DNA from: Byssothecium circinans
Taxonomy: Eukaryota > Ascomycota > Dothideomycetes > Pleosporales > Massarinaceae
Length of the DNA stretch: 64,000 nucleotides
Direction: 5' to 3'
Assembly (NCBI GenBank): GCA_010015675.1
Contig: ML977042.1
Location: 69,574-133,573, forward strand
A model generated the notes under the pieces. The model made no database searches, had not been told where the DNA came from, and saw nothing but the letters and a program-made list of their open reading frames with translations. Every line of letters starts with the position of its first letter. Position 1 is the first letter of the stretch. This document shows, in pieces, positions 46,792 through 57,951 of this stretch. Made by a program: the position numbers and the translations under genes.

Positions 46792-47730
46792 TCAACTACT
46801 TGTCAACCCCCCACGTAACCCCATCTTCCCCACATCCTCACTCTTAGCCCTCGCCTCCCTCCGCCACTCCCCAGCATCCCCAAGACTCGGCCTCAATTCC
46901 TCACTCCAACTCTTCGCATGCTTCCTCTTCCCTCTCCCCTTCAACCCCGCCTTAAACCCACCACTGCCCTCCTCTCCCCTACCAGCAAAACGCTCAGAAC
47001 CCCGTAACGACAGCGAAGACCTGGATGACGCAGGCCGCAACGCCGAACTCGGTGACTGCACAGCACCAACCTGCTCCCTCAACACATCAAGTACCTCCCT
47101 CCCCTTACCCGCCAAACTCCCCATCACCCCTCCTACTCCCGCGCCTAGACCCCAGTTCTTGTTAGTATGGCTTGGCTCCTCGGGCACGGTGGGGGACAGA
47201 TATTTCACTTTCCAGCGCCAGTCTTCGAAGCGTACCTGTGGGGTTCCGGATGCGGATTGGTGGAGCCGGTACTCGCGGTCTTGAGTACAGAGCAGGCAGG
47301 TGCGCTCGATGATGGTCGTCTGGAAAGGATGTGTCTGGATGTTTCTGCAGGGGTTGGCGAACGAGGTGGTGGTGGTGCTAGGTGGAGGAGGGGAGACGAG
47401 CGTTTGGGAGGAGGATACGGTGGTTGCGCCTGGTCCTTGGTCTTGGTCTTGGGAGGTGTTCTGCCCTACGCGTGTGGTGGGTATCGCTGTCGTCTCCGGA
47501 ATGCGATCGTTTCCTTGCCGGTTTCCCTCGCTCCCACATTCCACACCCCCATTCCCACCTTCCGCAACCGATCTCCACCCCCTCCCCCTCCTCCCCCTCG
47601 TCCTCTCCTCGGCAGCCCTCCTCAACACCTCCCTAGCCGCCGCCACCGCACTGCCGCACTGCCGAACGGGATTGGCGGACAAAACGCGGTGGCCGCAGCC
47701 CTCGAAGATGTAGACTCTGTAGTAGCACAT
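46792..47730 (-). CDS. Cys/His-containing fungal protein, unknown
   Basis: A single exon, 312 aa from ATG 47730. The frame is open upstream to 48057, but that part is low in coding character, and MCYYRVYIFEGCGHRVLS is the typical start of this fungal type. It has two likely metal-binding clusters: GCGHRVLSANPVRQCG near the start, and NPCRNIQTHP plus ERTCLLCTQDREYRL near residue 135. The middle is Ser/Thr/Gly-rich. After WRWKVKYLSPTVPEE comes a basic, disordered tail. The paired C-x-H ... C-x2-C pattern suggests one zinc site. I know of no function. Confidence 0.7.
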   Translation of the reverse strand: MCYYRVYIFEGCGHRVLSANPVRQCGSAVAAAREVLRRAAEERTRGRRGRGWRSVAEGGNGGVECGSEGNRQGNDRIPETTAIPTTRVGQNTSQDQDQGPGATTVSSSQTLVSPPPPSTTTTSFANPCRNIQTHPFQTTIIERTCLLCTQDREYRLHQSASGTPQVRFEDWRWKVKYLSPTVPEEPSHTNKNWGLGAGVGGVMGSLAGKGREVLDVLREQVGAVQSPSSALRPASSRSSLSLRGSERFAGRGEEGSGGFKAGLKGRGKRKHAKSWSEELRPSLGDAGEWRREARAKSEDVGKMGLRGGLTSS

Positions 47731-48119
47731 GGCGCTGGCGGTCCTAGCCAAGCGCGGGTGTTGGTAAGATTCGTACGGCCACCAAGGTAGGGGTATAGAA
47801 TGTTGTGGAACGGAGAGATTGTAGAATGAGAATGAGGATAAAACGAAAAGGTGGGTGGTATTTCTTATTACCTTTAGCTTTAACTTAGAGAGATATGGAT
47901 GCCTTATACGTCCTCGCGGTTGCGGTTGCGGTGCAGAGAAGTGGTGGTAGTTGTTGGGTTCTTTGTCCTGCGTGCGATGCGATGCGGCTGCTCGCGAAAA
48001 GAGTGCGCTCTTGGGGAATGTGTCGCGATAGTGGTACCTATGCGGGCGTTTGTTCACGGCTAGTTGGATAGCTGGCGACGGTTACGAGTACCGTTCACGG
48101 CCCGTGAACGATAACGAGG
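47731..48119. other. intergenic
   Basis: About 390 bp; 5' leader and promoter of the Cys/His gene. Nothing else is seen. Confidence 0.5.
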
Positions 48120-48410
48120 TCAAGTGTCCACCTCATCGTAGTCTTCAGTAGACATTTTGTAAATTCCATGAGAGAACAGCTTGAATCCGAATTGATTGGT
48201 GCGTCCATTTGCCCTAACAATCCTATATTCGAGGGTAACGTTAGATCTACGGGCTCTTAACATAATGATAATGTAGCGGGAAAGCGAAGCTACAACGGGC
48301 AAATTTTCCATTCCGTCTTCGTCTTCGATAACATACAACTTCACACGTCCTTGTCGGTCTACTCTTTTTGCGATATTAAGGTTCAGTGCCGTGTACCTCT
48401 TGAGCTTCAT
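48120..48410 (-). CDS. small orphan protein
   Basis: A single-exon 96 aa frame with even, protein-like composition: MKLKRYTALNLNIAKRV, a charged turn (VIEDEDGME), a hydrophobic stretch (VVASLSRYIIIMLRARRS) and an acidic end. No signal peptide; one hydrophobic segment is too short and basic-flanked for a sure membrane span. Not recognised. The ordered alternation of charged and hydrophobic residues argues against chance, but there is no other support. Confidence 0.4.
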   Translation of the reverse strand: MKLKRYTALNLNIAKRVDRQGRVKLYVIEDEDGMENLPVVASLSRYIIIMLRARRSNVTLEYRIVRANGRTNQFGFKLFSHGIYKMSTEDYDEVDT

Positions 48411-48721
48411 TGGTGAAGGAAGACAAACTTCATGAATGAAAAGGAAATAAGAAGGAAGATTTTGAACAGCGAGTTTTAACGGAGCAAAAGCATTGATAGG
48501 GTTTCTTGTCTCTTCAAAGGCATCGTGACAGGTATACTATAGACTCAGGCTGTCAATGGGTGTGGCAGTGAAGTGAAGTGAAGAAGATGTTGTGAACAGC
48601 ATTTATATACAGCTTTTAGTTAGCCTGACGTGGAGTAGAGTCCAATATTTACAACTCCAATGCTGTGCTGTACAAATCACATCTCCCCCCCACCAACTTC
48701 CAACGGTCTATGAACCGCTCA
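48411..48721. other. intergenic
   Basis: About 310 bp between the small orphan and the 3' end of the MFS gene. No feature is seen. Confidence 0.5.
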
Positions 48722-50692
48722 TCATACTTTCGCCACCTCCTCCCCTTGCACGCCCCCCACACCCCCCTTACCAGCGCTCTTCCTCTTCATCCTCCTCTCC
48801 ACTCTCTCCCTTTCCCTCTCCACCCTCCTCTTCCCCTCCTCCTCCAACCCCGTTCTCGTCTCCTCATGCCTCTCACTAAGCACATTCCTCGTGATCAGTC
48901 CGCTCACCCCCAGCCCCACCGCCGAAAAGCACACATACATGATCCACATGGTACTCAACGAATCCGAAAACGCCTGTCTAGCTACAGCCTTTTCGCTCTC
49001 GGGAAGCGATTGTAAAAGTCCGACGTTCGCACCTGCGGAACCGCCGCCGAAGGCGGAGGCGGTTTCTGGGCCGAGAGAGGAAGCAAGGAGGCGCTGTTTG
49101 GAGGCCATTTCGTTTTGGAAGACGACGGAGCCGACGACGACGGAGATTGCGGAGCCGAGGTTGCGGATGAAGCCGAAGGTTGCGGTCGCGGTCGCGATGT
49201 CGCGTTTCTGCATATTGGTTGTACGTTAGCGCTTGCCCAAGAAAGGAAATTCTCATCTTGAACTGTCGGTGCTGACGCGAAGGGGTATATGGGGTCGTGT
49301 AGCATGGATTTGACTTACCGGGACAAGGCTCTGTAGCGCGATGAGTGGGGATTGGAAATTCGGTCCCACGCCAAGTCCTGCTATGATTTGGAAGATAATG
49401 ATTTTGGCCCAGGAAGAGTTTGGTTTAAGGTCGATGAAGGAACCGAAGCCGGCCGTCATGAAGATGAAACCGAACCAGATGCAGGGTAGATATTGTCCCG
49501 TTTTTTGAATGAAGACACCCGTGAATGCGGAGAGGAACGACAGCGAAATTGCAGTCGGTAGCAAATAGACGCCAGAAAGGATGGGAGTCGCACCCAAGAC
49601 AGCCTGGAAGTATAGAGGGAGGAAATAAGAGCCCGAAATGAAAACGGAGGCGTGGAAGAAGCACGTTCCCAGAGCCGCGAGGTTCGATCGCTTGGAAAAG
49701 ATGTCAAGGGGCATCAGAGGTGAGGGTGCAAAGCGGTGCTCTACTAAGAAGAATACGCCAATCATGACGGCGCCAAAGACGATGAGACAGATGACAGTTG
49801 CCGATTTCCAGGGGTATGACACTCCACCGAATTCCAGGCCGAGAAGAAGCATGACCGTGCCTCCGATCATGGTGAGAGATCCCAGCCAGTCCACCGCCTT
49901 GAGACCCTTTTTTAATGGAGTCTTGGGAGTATGCAGGTCCAAGACGAAGAGGATGATGAGAAATGCGGCGCCATCTAAAGGAAGGTTCAAGTAGAAACAC
50001 CATCGCCAAGATACCTTTTGTGTGAGTGCACCGCCAACTATAGGTCCAAGACTGGATGCCAGTGCCCATACACCTCCGATGACTCCAAAATATACGCCTC
50101 TTTCTCTCATAGGGAACATATCTGAGATGCAAATGTTGACTAAGACGATCAGTCCACCCCCGCCAATGCCTTGAATCACCCTCGCCGCGATGAGCATGTT
50201 CATGTTGACAGCCACGCCAGCGAGGAGCGATCCGAGGAAGAAAATGGCGTTGGTGACGAGAAGAATGGGCTTTCTTCCGAATATATCAGACACCTTTCCC
50301 CATATTGGCGTCGCGGCCGAGTTTGCGATTAAGTATGCAGAGCCCACCCAGGTGTACCCGGAGGCGGATTGGAACTTTTCTGCTATTGTCGGTAGAGCCG
50401 TAGTGACGATTGTTATGTCGAGCGCGACCAGTAGCACGGCGATGCCCAGCGAGAACATGATCAATGCAACTTGAAGCTTGCTGCGCTGGGGCATTTGGTT
50501 CTCTTGGGCCTCGAGCGCGGGCGGCGTATCGCCGTTGGCCATGTCTTTTGGTCCGTCTTTTTCAGCATTGCTTTCTTCCATCTCGCTCGTCGATAATGTT
50601 GGCGACTCTATTTCCTTGTTCTGTGGAGGGGTAGAGGTTGGTGGCGGTTGTCGGTCGTATTCGTTCTCCATGATGCTAGACGATGTCGTCAT
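48722..50692 (-). CDS. MFS multidrug transporter, DHA2-type (14 TMS)
   Basis: Plasma-membrane drug:H+ antiporter family. Two exons are inferred: 50692-49319 and 49207-48722, with a 111 bp intron, giving 619 aa. A polar, acidic N-terminus of about 65 residues precedes the first span. Family motifs are clear: LDITIVTTALPTIAEKF, motif A GKVSDIFGRKP, VIQGIGGGGLIVLVNICISD, and motif C with GPIVGGALTQKVSWRWCFYL and NLPLDG. The hydrophobic profile fits 14 spans, as in DHA2 exporters that carry drugs or secondary metabolites. The C-terminal tail is Arg/Glu-rich and predicted helical. The frame is open upstream of 50692 to 50962, but the conserved start is near MTTSSSIMENEY. No biosynthetic genes lie nearby, so there is no clue to the substrate. 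Confidence 0.92.
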
Positions 50693-52437
50693 CGCAGTAA
50701 CCATTGGAAGATGATGGCGACCACAATGAAAAACAGTCTTGCTATTGCGGGAAGTACATCGTTGTACCTTTGTAAATTTCATGGACGAAAATTTGGACAT
50801 GATGCGTGCAAACCGTCGCCATGGCACGGGCAGGGGTGCCGTCGGGCTCGCATAACTCCGAGAATGCAAGGATGGCCCAAGGCTGCAATCAACAGGGAAT
50901 CGGCAATTGTGAGATATTTTCGGGTCGTTAACACTGTGTTCGTTAGGACGTCCCATACGCACTCAGTGAGCTGTGAATGCACTTCAAAACGGAGCAGAGA
51001 AAGTGAGAAAATGGAAGATTTGGGGGTGCAACCATGCAGCCTAGAAAGCTTAATTAACTTGGCAGCCAATGAGTGATGCACCAGGGCTCGTTACCACTTC
51101 TCGGCGATGAGAGGAGGTGCAGGCCGGTACGAATGATGGTACAGAGACGAGCCGAACCACACCTTGGTGCCGTCAAAAAGCCAGCAGGGTCTTCATATCC
51201 TACCTCATCGGTCCTCACGGTCAAGACGCTTGCGAGGGCTCTGCTTGTTGAATCACTGCCAAAATCTCACCAGCGGATGGACAGGGGGGATCGTGCAGAA
51301 GGTGGAGAAGGGCATATTCGGTTAGGAGGCATAGTTCAGGTCGCCAAAGGACCAGACTTGGCCCCGTCCTAGAGGTAGTGATGACCGCGGCCAACATCTG
51401 AAGGTGTTTGCGGATGCGACATGTCCTGTACCACGGTAGTAGGACGGGCAGAAGCAGTGGATCGAAGATGATAACGTTACTTCCCCGCATGTTGTCGCCA
51501 GCTACCTCAGCATGCATATCTGGAGAGGATGGCTATCGTCATGGCCAAGGCGGATATTGGAGACATCTGGAGAGGGCTTTGGTGTTGAGAAACTAACCCA
51601 CGCCGCTAGTAGGTCGTGCAGCGCTGTGGACGAGTGAGCGTACCCCATCCGTCCGAGTAGATAGTTTCACGCTCTGTGATAACTACTGGTGAGCCTGTTC
51701 ATTCTCTAGGGGCCACTAGGGGGCCACGCGGGCGACGTTCCAGGCCTGTTCTGTTGGGACAATCTGCGCATGGACGCGCCGATCGACCGAATGTGCAGCC
51801 GGCGGCTGTGTCCAACGGGCGCAGACGGATGGGAATGTGGATGTGGAACGGGAGTGGGAATGACGAGACACCTGCGGTTGCTGCTCATTATCGGCGGGGA
51901 GCTGGGTTTGCATACCGCAACACGGTCGACGAAAGCGTCCAGTGCATCCCCACCGAATCGACTTTGCATCCGAGTATCAGGCCAAGAGCGGGGAATTGCT
52001 GCGTTGGGCCTAGATCCTTCGCCATCCGTCGTCTTTGGCCTGGCCAGTGCGCGCGTAAACGAACGCACCCCATTTATTTTCCCACCAGGCCTGCATCGTG
52101 CATCGTGCATCACTGCATCGTGCGTCTCGCACCTCAACGCCTCCTTGCCTCTCTCCTCTCGCCGCTCTCCCCACGCCATATCAATCCTCAACCTCCCCCG
52201 TCCTTACTGCTGCTGCTGCTGCTCCTGCTGCTCCTGCTCCTCCTGCTGCTCCTGCTCCCACCCGACCCCAGCGAGTGACCACAACGCGCCCCCCGCACTA
52301 TCTACCTGCTGCATAAGCCAATCGCACACCGCCGACACGCATGTCGAGAGAAATTGCAGAGGGAGCTCTCTGGCTGTTCGCATCCCCGAAGGCCTGTTAG
52401 CCATTGAGTTGGCGTGCCCTCGTCCGCCATCGCCACC
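50693..52437. other. long divergent intergenic region
   Basis: About 1.75 kb between the MFS gene (minus) and the Reg1-like gene (plus). A CTG/CTC repeat (52207-52257) lies in the probable leader of the latter. Open frames here, such as 51676-52278, are driven by that repeat. Confidence 0.55.
52207..52257. repeat. CTG/CTC trinucleotide repeat
   Basis: About 17 triplets of CTG with interspersed CTC, 180 bp upstream of the Reg1-like ATG. Read on the minus strand it gives a Gln/Glu run with no gene around it. Confidence 0.85.
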
Positions 52438-54168
52438 ATGACTGAGGTCCTGCCCGCCATGGGCGACGTCTCCATGTCCGTGTCGCATGCCCCGCTCCGC
52501 TCGTCGTCGTCGCACACGTCCTTCTTCGAGTCGCCCTCGCCATTCCGCACGCCGCGCAGGAATAGCTACTCCTTCTCCGACCTGCGCCCCCCCGCCGTGA
52601 GCTCGCCCTCTCTGAGCTCCTCGCAGACGTCGTCGGCCAAATCCAGCACCGCCAGCAGTCTTTCGCTCGACACGCGGCTCGATGACTCCAGCAGCGACGA
52701 CGAATTGTCACTCCCCCCGAGCTACTGCGATTCCAAGTATAAAGACGAGGAGGGTGCTGAAGCGCCGCCTTCAAGTCCGCTGCAGACCACCGTCACCCAG
52801 CTTCCCACAAAAGCGCTAGCTTCGACACCTGAGCAAATACACGCCTCCGAGGACGACACAGCCGTGCGCCCAGAGCCGTCGCAGCATGTGGACTATCTCT
52901 CACATGTGTGGAAGGAGGAGGACATTTGGTCGTCGTGGCGCCACATTGTGGCACACCGCAGCGTCTATGGCGAGCGATCGCGCTTGGAAAATGCGTCGTG
53001 GCGGCAGTGGGCGAAGCAACAGTTCAATTTGAAGACTATCACCCCCGAGTCGCTTGACTGGTAAGTTTCGACAAGATTGTATATCATAGTTTGCACCATG
53101 TTAACCTTTACCAGGTTGAAGGAAGCCGACGTGTCGTGGTTGTACGGCCCGCTACAGCCTGCCTCAGATCGCCTGGTCTCACTCCAGAACTCCGAGCCCT
53201 CTAGCCGCTTGTCGAAAACTAACTCGTTCCTCCACAAGAAGCCAATTTTGAAAAAGCGAAGCATGTCGGAGGTCATGCTGCAAAAGAGCATCTCTACATC
53301 ATCCTTGGTAAAACAGGCCGCTGCAGCCGTACAAGCACAACAGGCTAGTGGCCTGACATTGGATCTCGCAAGGAAACGCCGGCCCATGATCGGGCGTGCG
53401 AGTTCAGACTACACCCCAATGCCATCTCGCACTATCAGTCGAGATACAACCGAGTACTTCTCCTCATCACGCTCTTCCTCGGGCCTACAGACCCCTGACC
53501 AATCCGAAAAGAGGCATATTCGCTTCGACGAGAAGGTGGAGCAGTGCATTGCCGTCGAGTGCAAAGGTGCGGATGACGACGAAGAGGAGGAAATGAATCA
53601 CAACCCATGGGCAAAGTACCGAGATGACGACTCTTCCTCGGATGAAGGCGTGGTGATGATGAAGAAGTCACGGAAGAGGCGGCCCTTGTCTCGCACAAGC
53701 TCGAAAGTCAGCATCACTGGAGACAGCGTGACCATTGCAAAACTGCCATCTACAACTTTGAAAACCCAGACCGACTCTACAGAGGCCAACAATCAACATC
53801 CCACACACTCGCTCGGATCCTGGCGCTCAAATCGTCTCTCACCCTCCCCTTCGCAGGAAACACTTCGACCGCGCAATCCATCCACCAACTACCTGCTCCC
53901 CGACGACGACGATAACCGCTTTACCTTCAATTCTTCCCGTAGGTCTGAGGGCAAGCGAGCAAGCACCCCCACCCCTTCCGATCCCTACTCTACAGATGAC
54001 GAGACAGATTCCGCTGGACTGCGAAGAACAGAATCAGGCATGTTTATGCCTTTCGAAGACGAAGATGATAACCCATCCCCGCCCGGTATATTAGGGCGAG
54101 TGGTTGACACTGTGAATACAGCGCGAGATATAGCCCACGTAATATGGAATGTGGGTTGGAAAAAATGA
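52438..54168 (+). CDS. PP1 regulatory subunit, Reg1/Hex2-like (DUF1752)
   Basis: Predicted targeting subunit of protein phosphatase 1 (Glc7), acting in glucose repression by dephosphorylating the Snf1 kinase. Two exons are inferred (intron 53061-53114), giving 558 aa. The start has a strong context (CGCCACCATG). After a Ser-rich disordered N-terminus comes the conserved DUF1752 block VDYLSHVWKEEDIWSSWRH to SWRQWAKQQFNLKTI, split by the intron inside SLDWLKEADVSWLYGPLQP. The PP1-docking motif is present: RHIRF within KRHIRFDEKVEQCIAVE, fitting the RVxF consensus. A second Reg1-type box, NPWAKYRDD, and long Ser/Asp-rich regions follow, ending in the conserved helix around VVDTVNTARDIAHVIWNVGW. 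Confidence 0.9.
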
Positions 54169-55181
54169 AAATGGACGTGTTTGCATCAGCTTTGGCGTTC
54201 GTGGGCTTGTTTTACACTTGCATTTGATACGGGTTCAAGAATAACGGCCGCCTTTTTCCTCGTTCGTAACATAGCGGTTTGGATTCTGGATTAGGACTGG
54301 GCTGGCGGCATGATTGCAGCGTGCTCGTGCTTCGATTGAAGCTCAAGGTGGTCCTATAGAGCGGCGTGCTATGGTCATGGCCCCGCATTGTCACAACCAA
54401 AAAGTTGCAAGTCCAATTGAGCTTATCACTATCTACTGTGCTTGTGATTGTACGATCTATTCTCCGATGGCAGCTGAATATTTGTCCCGCGCTCTAGACC
54501 ATCTGGACAATGCTTGGGTAGACTGCGTTATAGTAGCCAATAGCGTTGTCGCCTTTTTCCAGTGCCATTTATTAATGATTTGACTTGTTTGGGCGATCCA
54601 TACTATTGACGCAAGAATTATTCACGAAAAGCCATGGTAATGAAGAGCTGGCTCATACCTCATAGATAGGATGAACAAGACGACTTTTTGACGGCTCCGC
54701 ACAGATGCAGAACAGGCATACACCTCGGATGCTGACCTCATCCTTCGCTTCGGACGCATGGTGCATAGTCTATTGATTAAATCCATGCATATCACGACCA
54801 AACATAACAATATGCAGTACCAAATGGCAAATGGTAAATGAGTCGGCAGAAGGGGATTGCAGGTGTGTTAGCAGAGGACACGTGCGCGAAGCCGAAGCAC
54901 GACCTCGGAATTATACTGCAAACATCCGCGAGGCGACTACGTTGTTGTCTCAGACGGTCGCAGTTGAAGCTGGGCTAAATTGGGTGTCATGCTATGAAAT
55001 GAGCTGTCCTCACAAGCTGGTGAGGAGGCATGGTGGGAGAGCAACACGAGTCCGCAAAGGTCTTTCGTACATGAAGTAGTTATAAAGGCTGAAAGGCAAA
55101 TGCCAGCTGTCAATATCGTGAGTGAGGTTCTCGAAGTTACTATGTGGGGAAAGTCAGTGCACACCCTAGCCGACAGACGAG

Positions 55182-55186
55182 CCAAT
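55182..55186 (+). promoter_or_regulatory. CCAAT box upstream of calnexin
   Basis: CCAAT, with GCCCG nine bases further on. The spacing resembles an ER-stress element (CCAAT-N9-CCACG), but the second half does not match well. Confidence 0.3.
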
Positions 55187-55243
55187 CACTAATGGGCCCG
55201 CCCTCCTAACGGCTACGTTGCCTTTCAAAAGTGCTCCCACCTT

Positions 55244-55249
55244 TATATA
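55244..55249 (+). promoter_or_regulatory. TATA-like box of calnexin gene
   Basis: TATATA 97 bp upstream of the ATG at 55341. Confidence 0.45.
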
Positions 55250-55340
55250 CCTCCACCACTCCCCATCACCACCACCGCTTCAACTTTGTGTTTCCCCGTT
55301 CACAAGTCCTCTGCCTCAGACCAGACAGCAGGCATTCGAC

Positions 55341-57261
55341 ATGCGTTTCGCAATTGGTGCGACCACTCTGCTCGCTGCCGCCGTTGTGCGCGCAGACGAT
55401 GCCTCGTCAAGCTCCAGCTCGGAGGTCGAGTCGTCGACCGTCTCGGTGCCAAAGCCCACCTTTACGGTATGTATAGCTCTATCTGCATCCGGTACAGCTA
55501 GACTAATATCTACTGCTATAGCCGACGAAGCTCAAGGCCCCGCTGCTCGAGCAGTTTACCGACGACTGGGAATCCCGCTGGAAGGTCTCAACAGCCAAGA
55601 AAGACGACAAGTCCACCGAGGAGGAGTGGGCATACATCGGCAAGTGGGCAGTCGAGGAGCCTTCTGTTCTCAAGGGCATCGAGGGTGATAAGGGTCTGGT
55701 GATCAAGGACAAAGCTGCCCACCACGCCATCTCCGCCAAATTCCCCAAGGCTGTCAACAACAAGGGCAAGACCCTTGTTGTGCAGTACGAGGTCAAGCTC
55801 CAGAGTACGTCCTCTAGCTTTCTCAATTGAGCTTTGCATGCGCTGACAATATTGCAGATGGTCTGGAGTGCGGTGGTGCCTACATGAAGCTCCTCCAGGA
55901 CAACAAGGCCCTCCACGCTGAGGAGTTCTCCAACAGCTCCCCGTACATCATCATGTTTGGTCCCGACAAGTGCGGCGCTACCAACAAGGTAAGGATGACT
56001 TCCATTCCTGGACATTCCAGCTTCTAACATGCGAAGGTCCACTTCATCTTCCGTCACAAGAACCCCAAGACTGGTGAATATGAGGAGAAACACCTCAAGA
56101 ACCCCCCTATGGCCCGCATCGTCAAGACCACGACTCTCTACACCCTGATCGTCAAGCCCGACAACAGCTTCGAGCTCAAGATCGATGGCGAGTCCACCCG
56201 TAACGGTACCCTCCTCGAGGACTTCACTCCCTCCGTTAACCCGGAGAAGGAGATTGACGACCCCAAGGACACCAAGCCTGATGACTGGGTGGACGAGGCC
56301 CGTATCGCTGACCCCGAAGCCAAGAAGCCCGAGGATTGGGACGAGGACGCACCGTTCGAGATTGTCGACACCGAGGCCACCAAGCCTGAGGACTGGCTTG
56401 AGGACGAGCCCAAGACCATTCCCGACCCTGAGGCGGAGAAGCCTGAGGACTGGGATGATGAGGAAGATGGTGACTGGGTTGCCCCGTCTGTTCCCAACCC
56501 CAAGTGTGACGAGGTCTCTGGCTGTGGCAAATGGGAACCTCCCATGAAGAAGAACCCCGACTACAAGGGCAAGTGGACCGCTCCCCAGATTGACAACCCT
56601 GCCTACAAGGGTGTCTGGGCTCCTCGCAAGATCAAGAACCCCGACTACTTTGAGGACAAGAACCCTGCCCGCTTTGAGCCCATCGGTGCTGTAAGTGTTA
56701 CCTGCTTTCCCCCAACTTTTCACATACTGACTTTGCTTGTAGCTCGGTTTTGAGATCTGGACCATGCAGAACGATATCCTGTTCGACAACATCTACATCG
56801 GTCACTCCGTTGAGGATGCCGAGGCTCTCAAGAAGGAGACATTCGACCCCAAGATTGCCGCTGAGAAGGCTGAGGAGGAGGCCACCAAGCCCAAGCCTGA
56901 GGAGCCCGTCAAGTCGCCCTCCGACCTCGTCTTCAAGGATGACCCCGTCCTCTACGTCAAGGAGAAGGTCAACCTCTTCATTGAGGTTGCCAAGCGTGAT
57001 GGGCCCGTCGAAGCCATCAAGTTCGTTCCTGAGGTCGCTGGTGCCGCTGGTGGTCTTCTCGCCCTGCTCATCAGCCTTGTCTTCGTCGTCGGTGGCGGTG
57101 CTGCCGCTGCTCCTTCCAAGGAGCAGGTCAAGGCCCAAGCCAAGAAGGCCAAGGACGCCGCCGTTGACGCGAAGGACAAGGCTGCGGACGCTGTTGCGAC
57201 TGGTGCCGACAAGGCTCAAGCTGAGGTGAACAAGCGCACGACGCGCTCCAACGCCTCGTAA
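55341..57261 (+). CDS. calnexin
   Basis: ER membrane lectin chaperone that binds monoglucosylated glycoproteins. Five exons are inferred (introns 55467-55521, 55805-55857, 55989-56036, 56691-56742), giving 570 aa. It begins with a signal peptide ([18 protein letters not shown]) and a Ser-rich stretch. The lectin domain contains GGAYMKLLQ and [11 protein letters not shown]. The P-domain, about residues 250-380, has four type 1 repeats (KPDDW, then KPEDW three times) and the type 2 repeats GKWEPP, GKWTAP and GVWAPR. One membrane span lies near residues 498-516. The cytosolic tail of about 54 residues is Ala/Lys/Asp-rich and repetitive ([18 protein letters not shown]), unlike the acidic or RKPRRE tails of animal calnexins. 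Confidence 0.95.
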
Positions 57262-57951
57262 GGAGGCGGCCATCGAAATGTCGATGCAGGTGGGATATGG
57301 GAGTTGTGTGTGGTGCAGTCAGAGCGTGGTTTGTGGCGACTCAAAAATACTAAGTCAGTTTCATGTACTGGAAGGTTCCAATACTTATCTTCACCTTTTC
57401 TGGATTTGGGTCACAAGTCATATATTGCTTCAGATGGGTACACGGCGCTTTTGAGTGTATTATAGCCTTGGGGCGAAAGAATGAAAGTAATGAATCCAAA
57501 TAAGCTTTAAAAAAGTCCAACTCGAGACGAGAGGGAGCTTGAACTGGCATCTTTTCTTTCATGTTGTTGAGAGATGGATCCTAGAGGGAAGTTGATGCTA
57601 AAATGGTTGTCCACTTTTCGGACTGCACTTTCTCGTAAACTCCTTTTTGTTTATCTCCTCATAGCTGTTGCAATAGCGCAAGACGCTCTACACGCGGAAG
57701 TATTTTAAAGCGCGGATATCCGAACTTCGGCAGCTACTTCAGCTTCCCCACCCGAGGCATCAGAGCTGTCAGGCCCATGTTTCCGGAATTGAGACACGAG
57801 AGCTCGCGCATCATCCTTTTTTGACTCATCTCTCACTAACGGTATTGTCGATTGTTCGTCTTTTGCGGGCTCAATTAATATCCTAGCTTAACCATTCCCC
57901 ACGTCTTCTTGCCGGCATTTGCAGTTTCCCCACACACCTCCACGCACGACC
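57262..57951. other. intergenic
   Basis: About 690 bp: calnexin 3' UTR and the promoter of the dehydrogenase gene. No other feature is seen. Confidence 0.55.

Larger units (their letters stand above)
54169..55340. other. intergenic, calnexin promoter
   Basis: About 1.2 kb. The right end holds a CCAAT box and a TATA-like box for calnexin. No gene is supported. Confidence 0.55.

Noticed and set aside
31786..50692. Possible secondary-metabolite cluster (secreted protein, reductase, bZIP, permease, MFS exporter)
   Set aside because: No polyketide, peptide or terpene synthase and no tailoring enzymes; housekeeping genes such as palC and a complex I subunit are interleaved.
51676..52278. 200-codon frame on the plus strand
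   Set aside because: Ends in a leucine run produced by the CTG/CTC repeat, and the rest lacks coding character.
55503..56792. 429-codon open frame on the minus strand
   Set aside because: It is fully antisense to calnexin exons and arises from their GC-rich third codon positions; it has no domain content.
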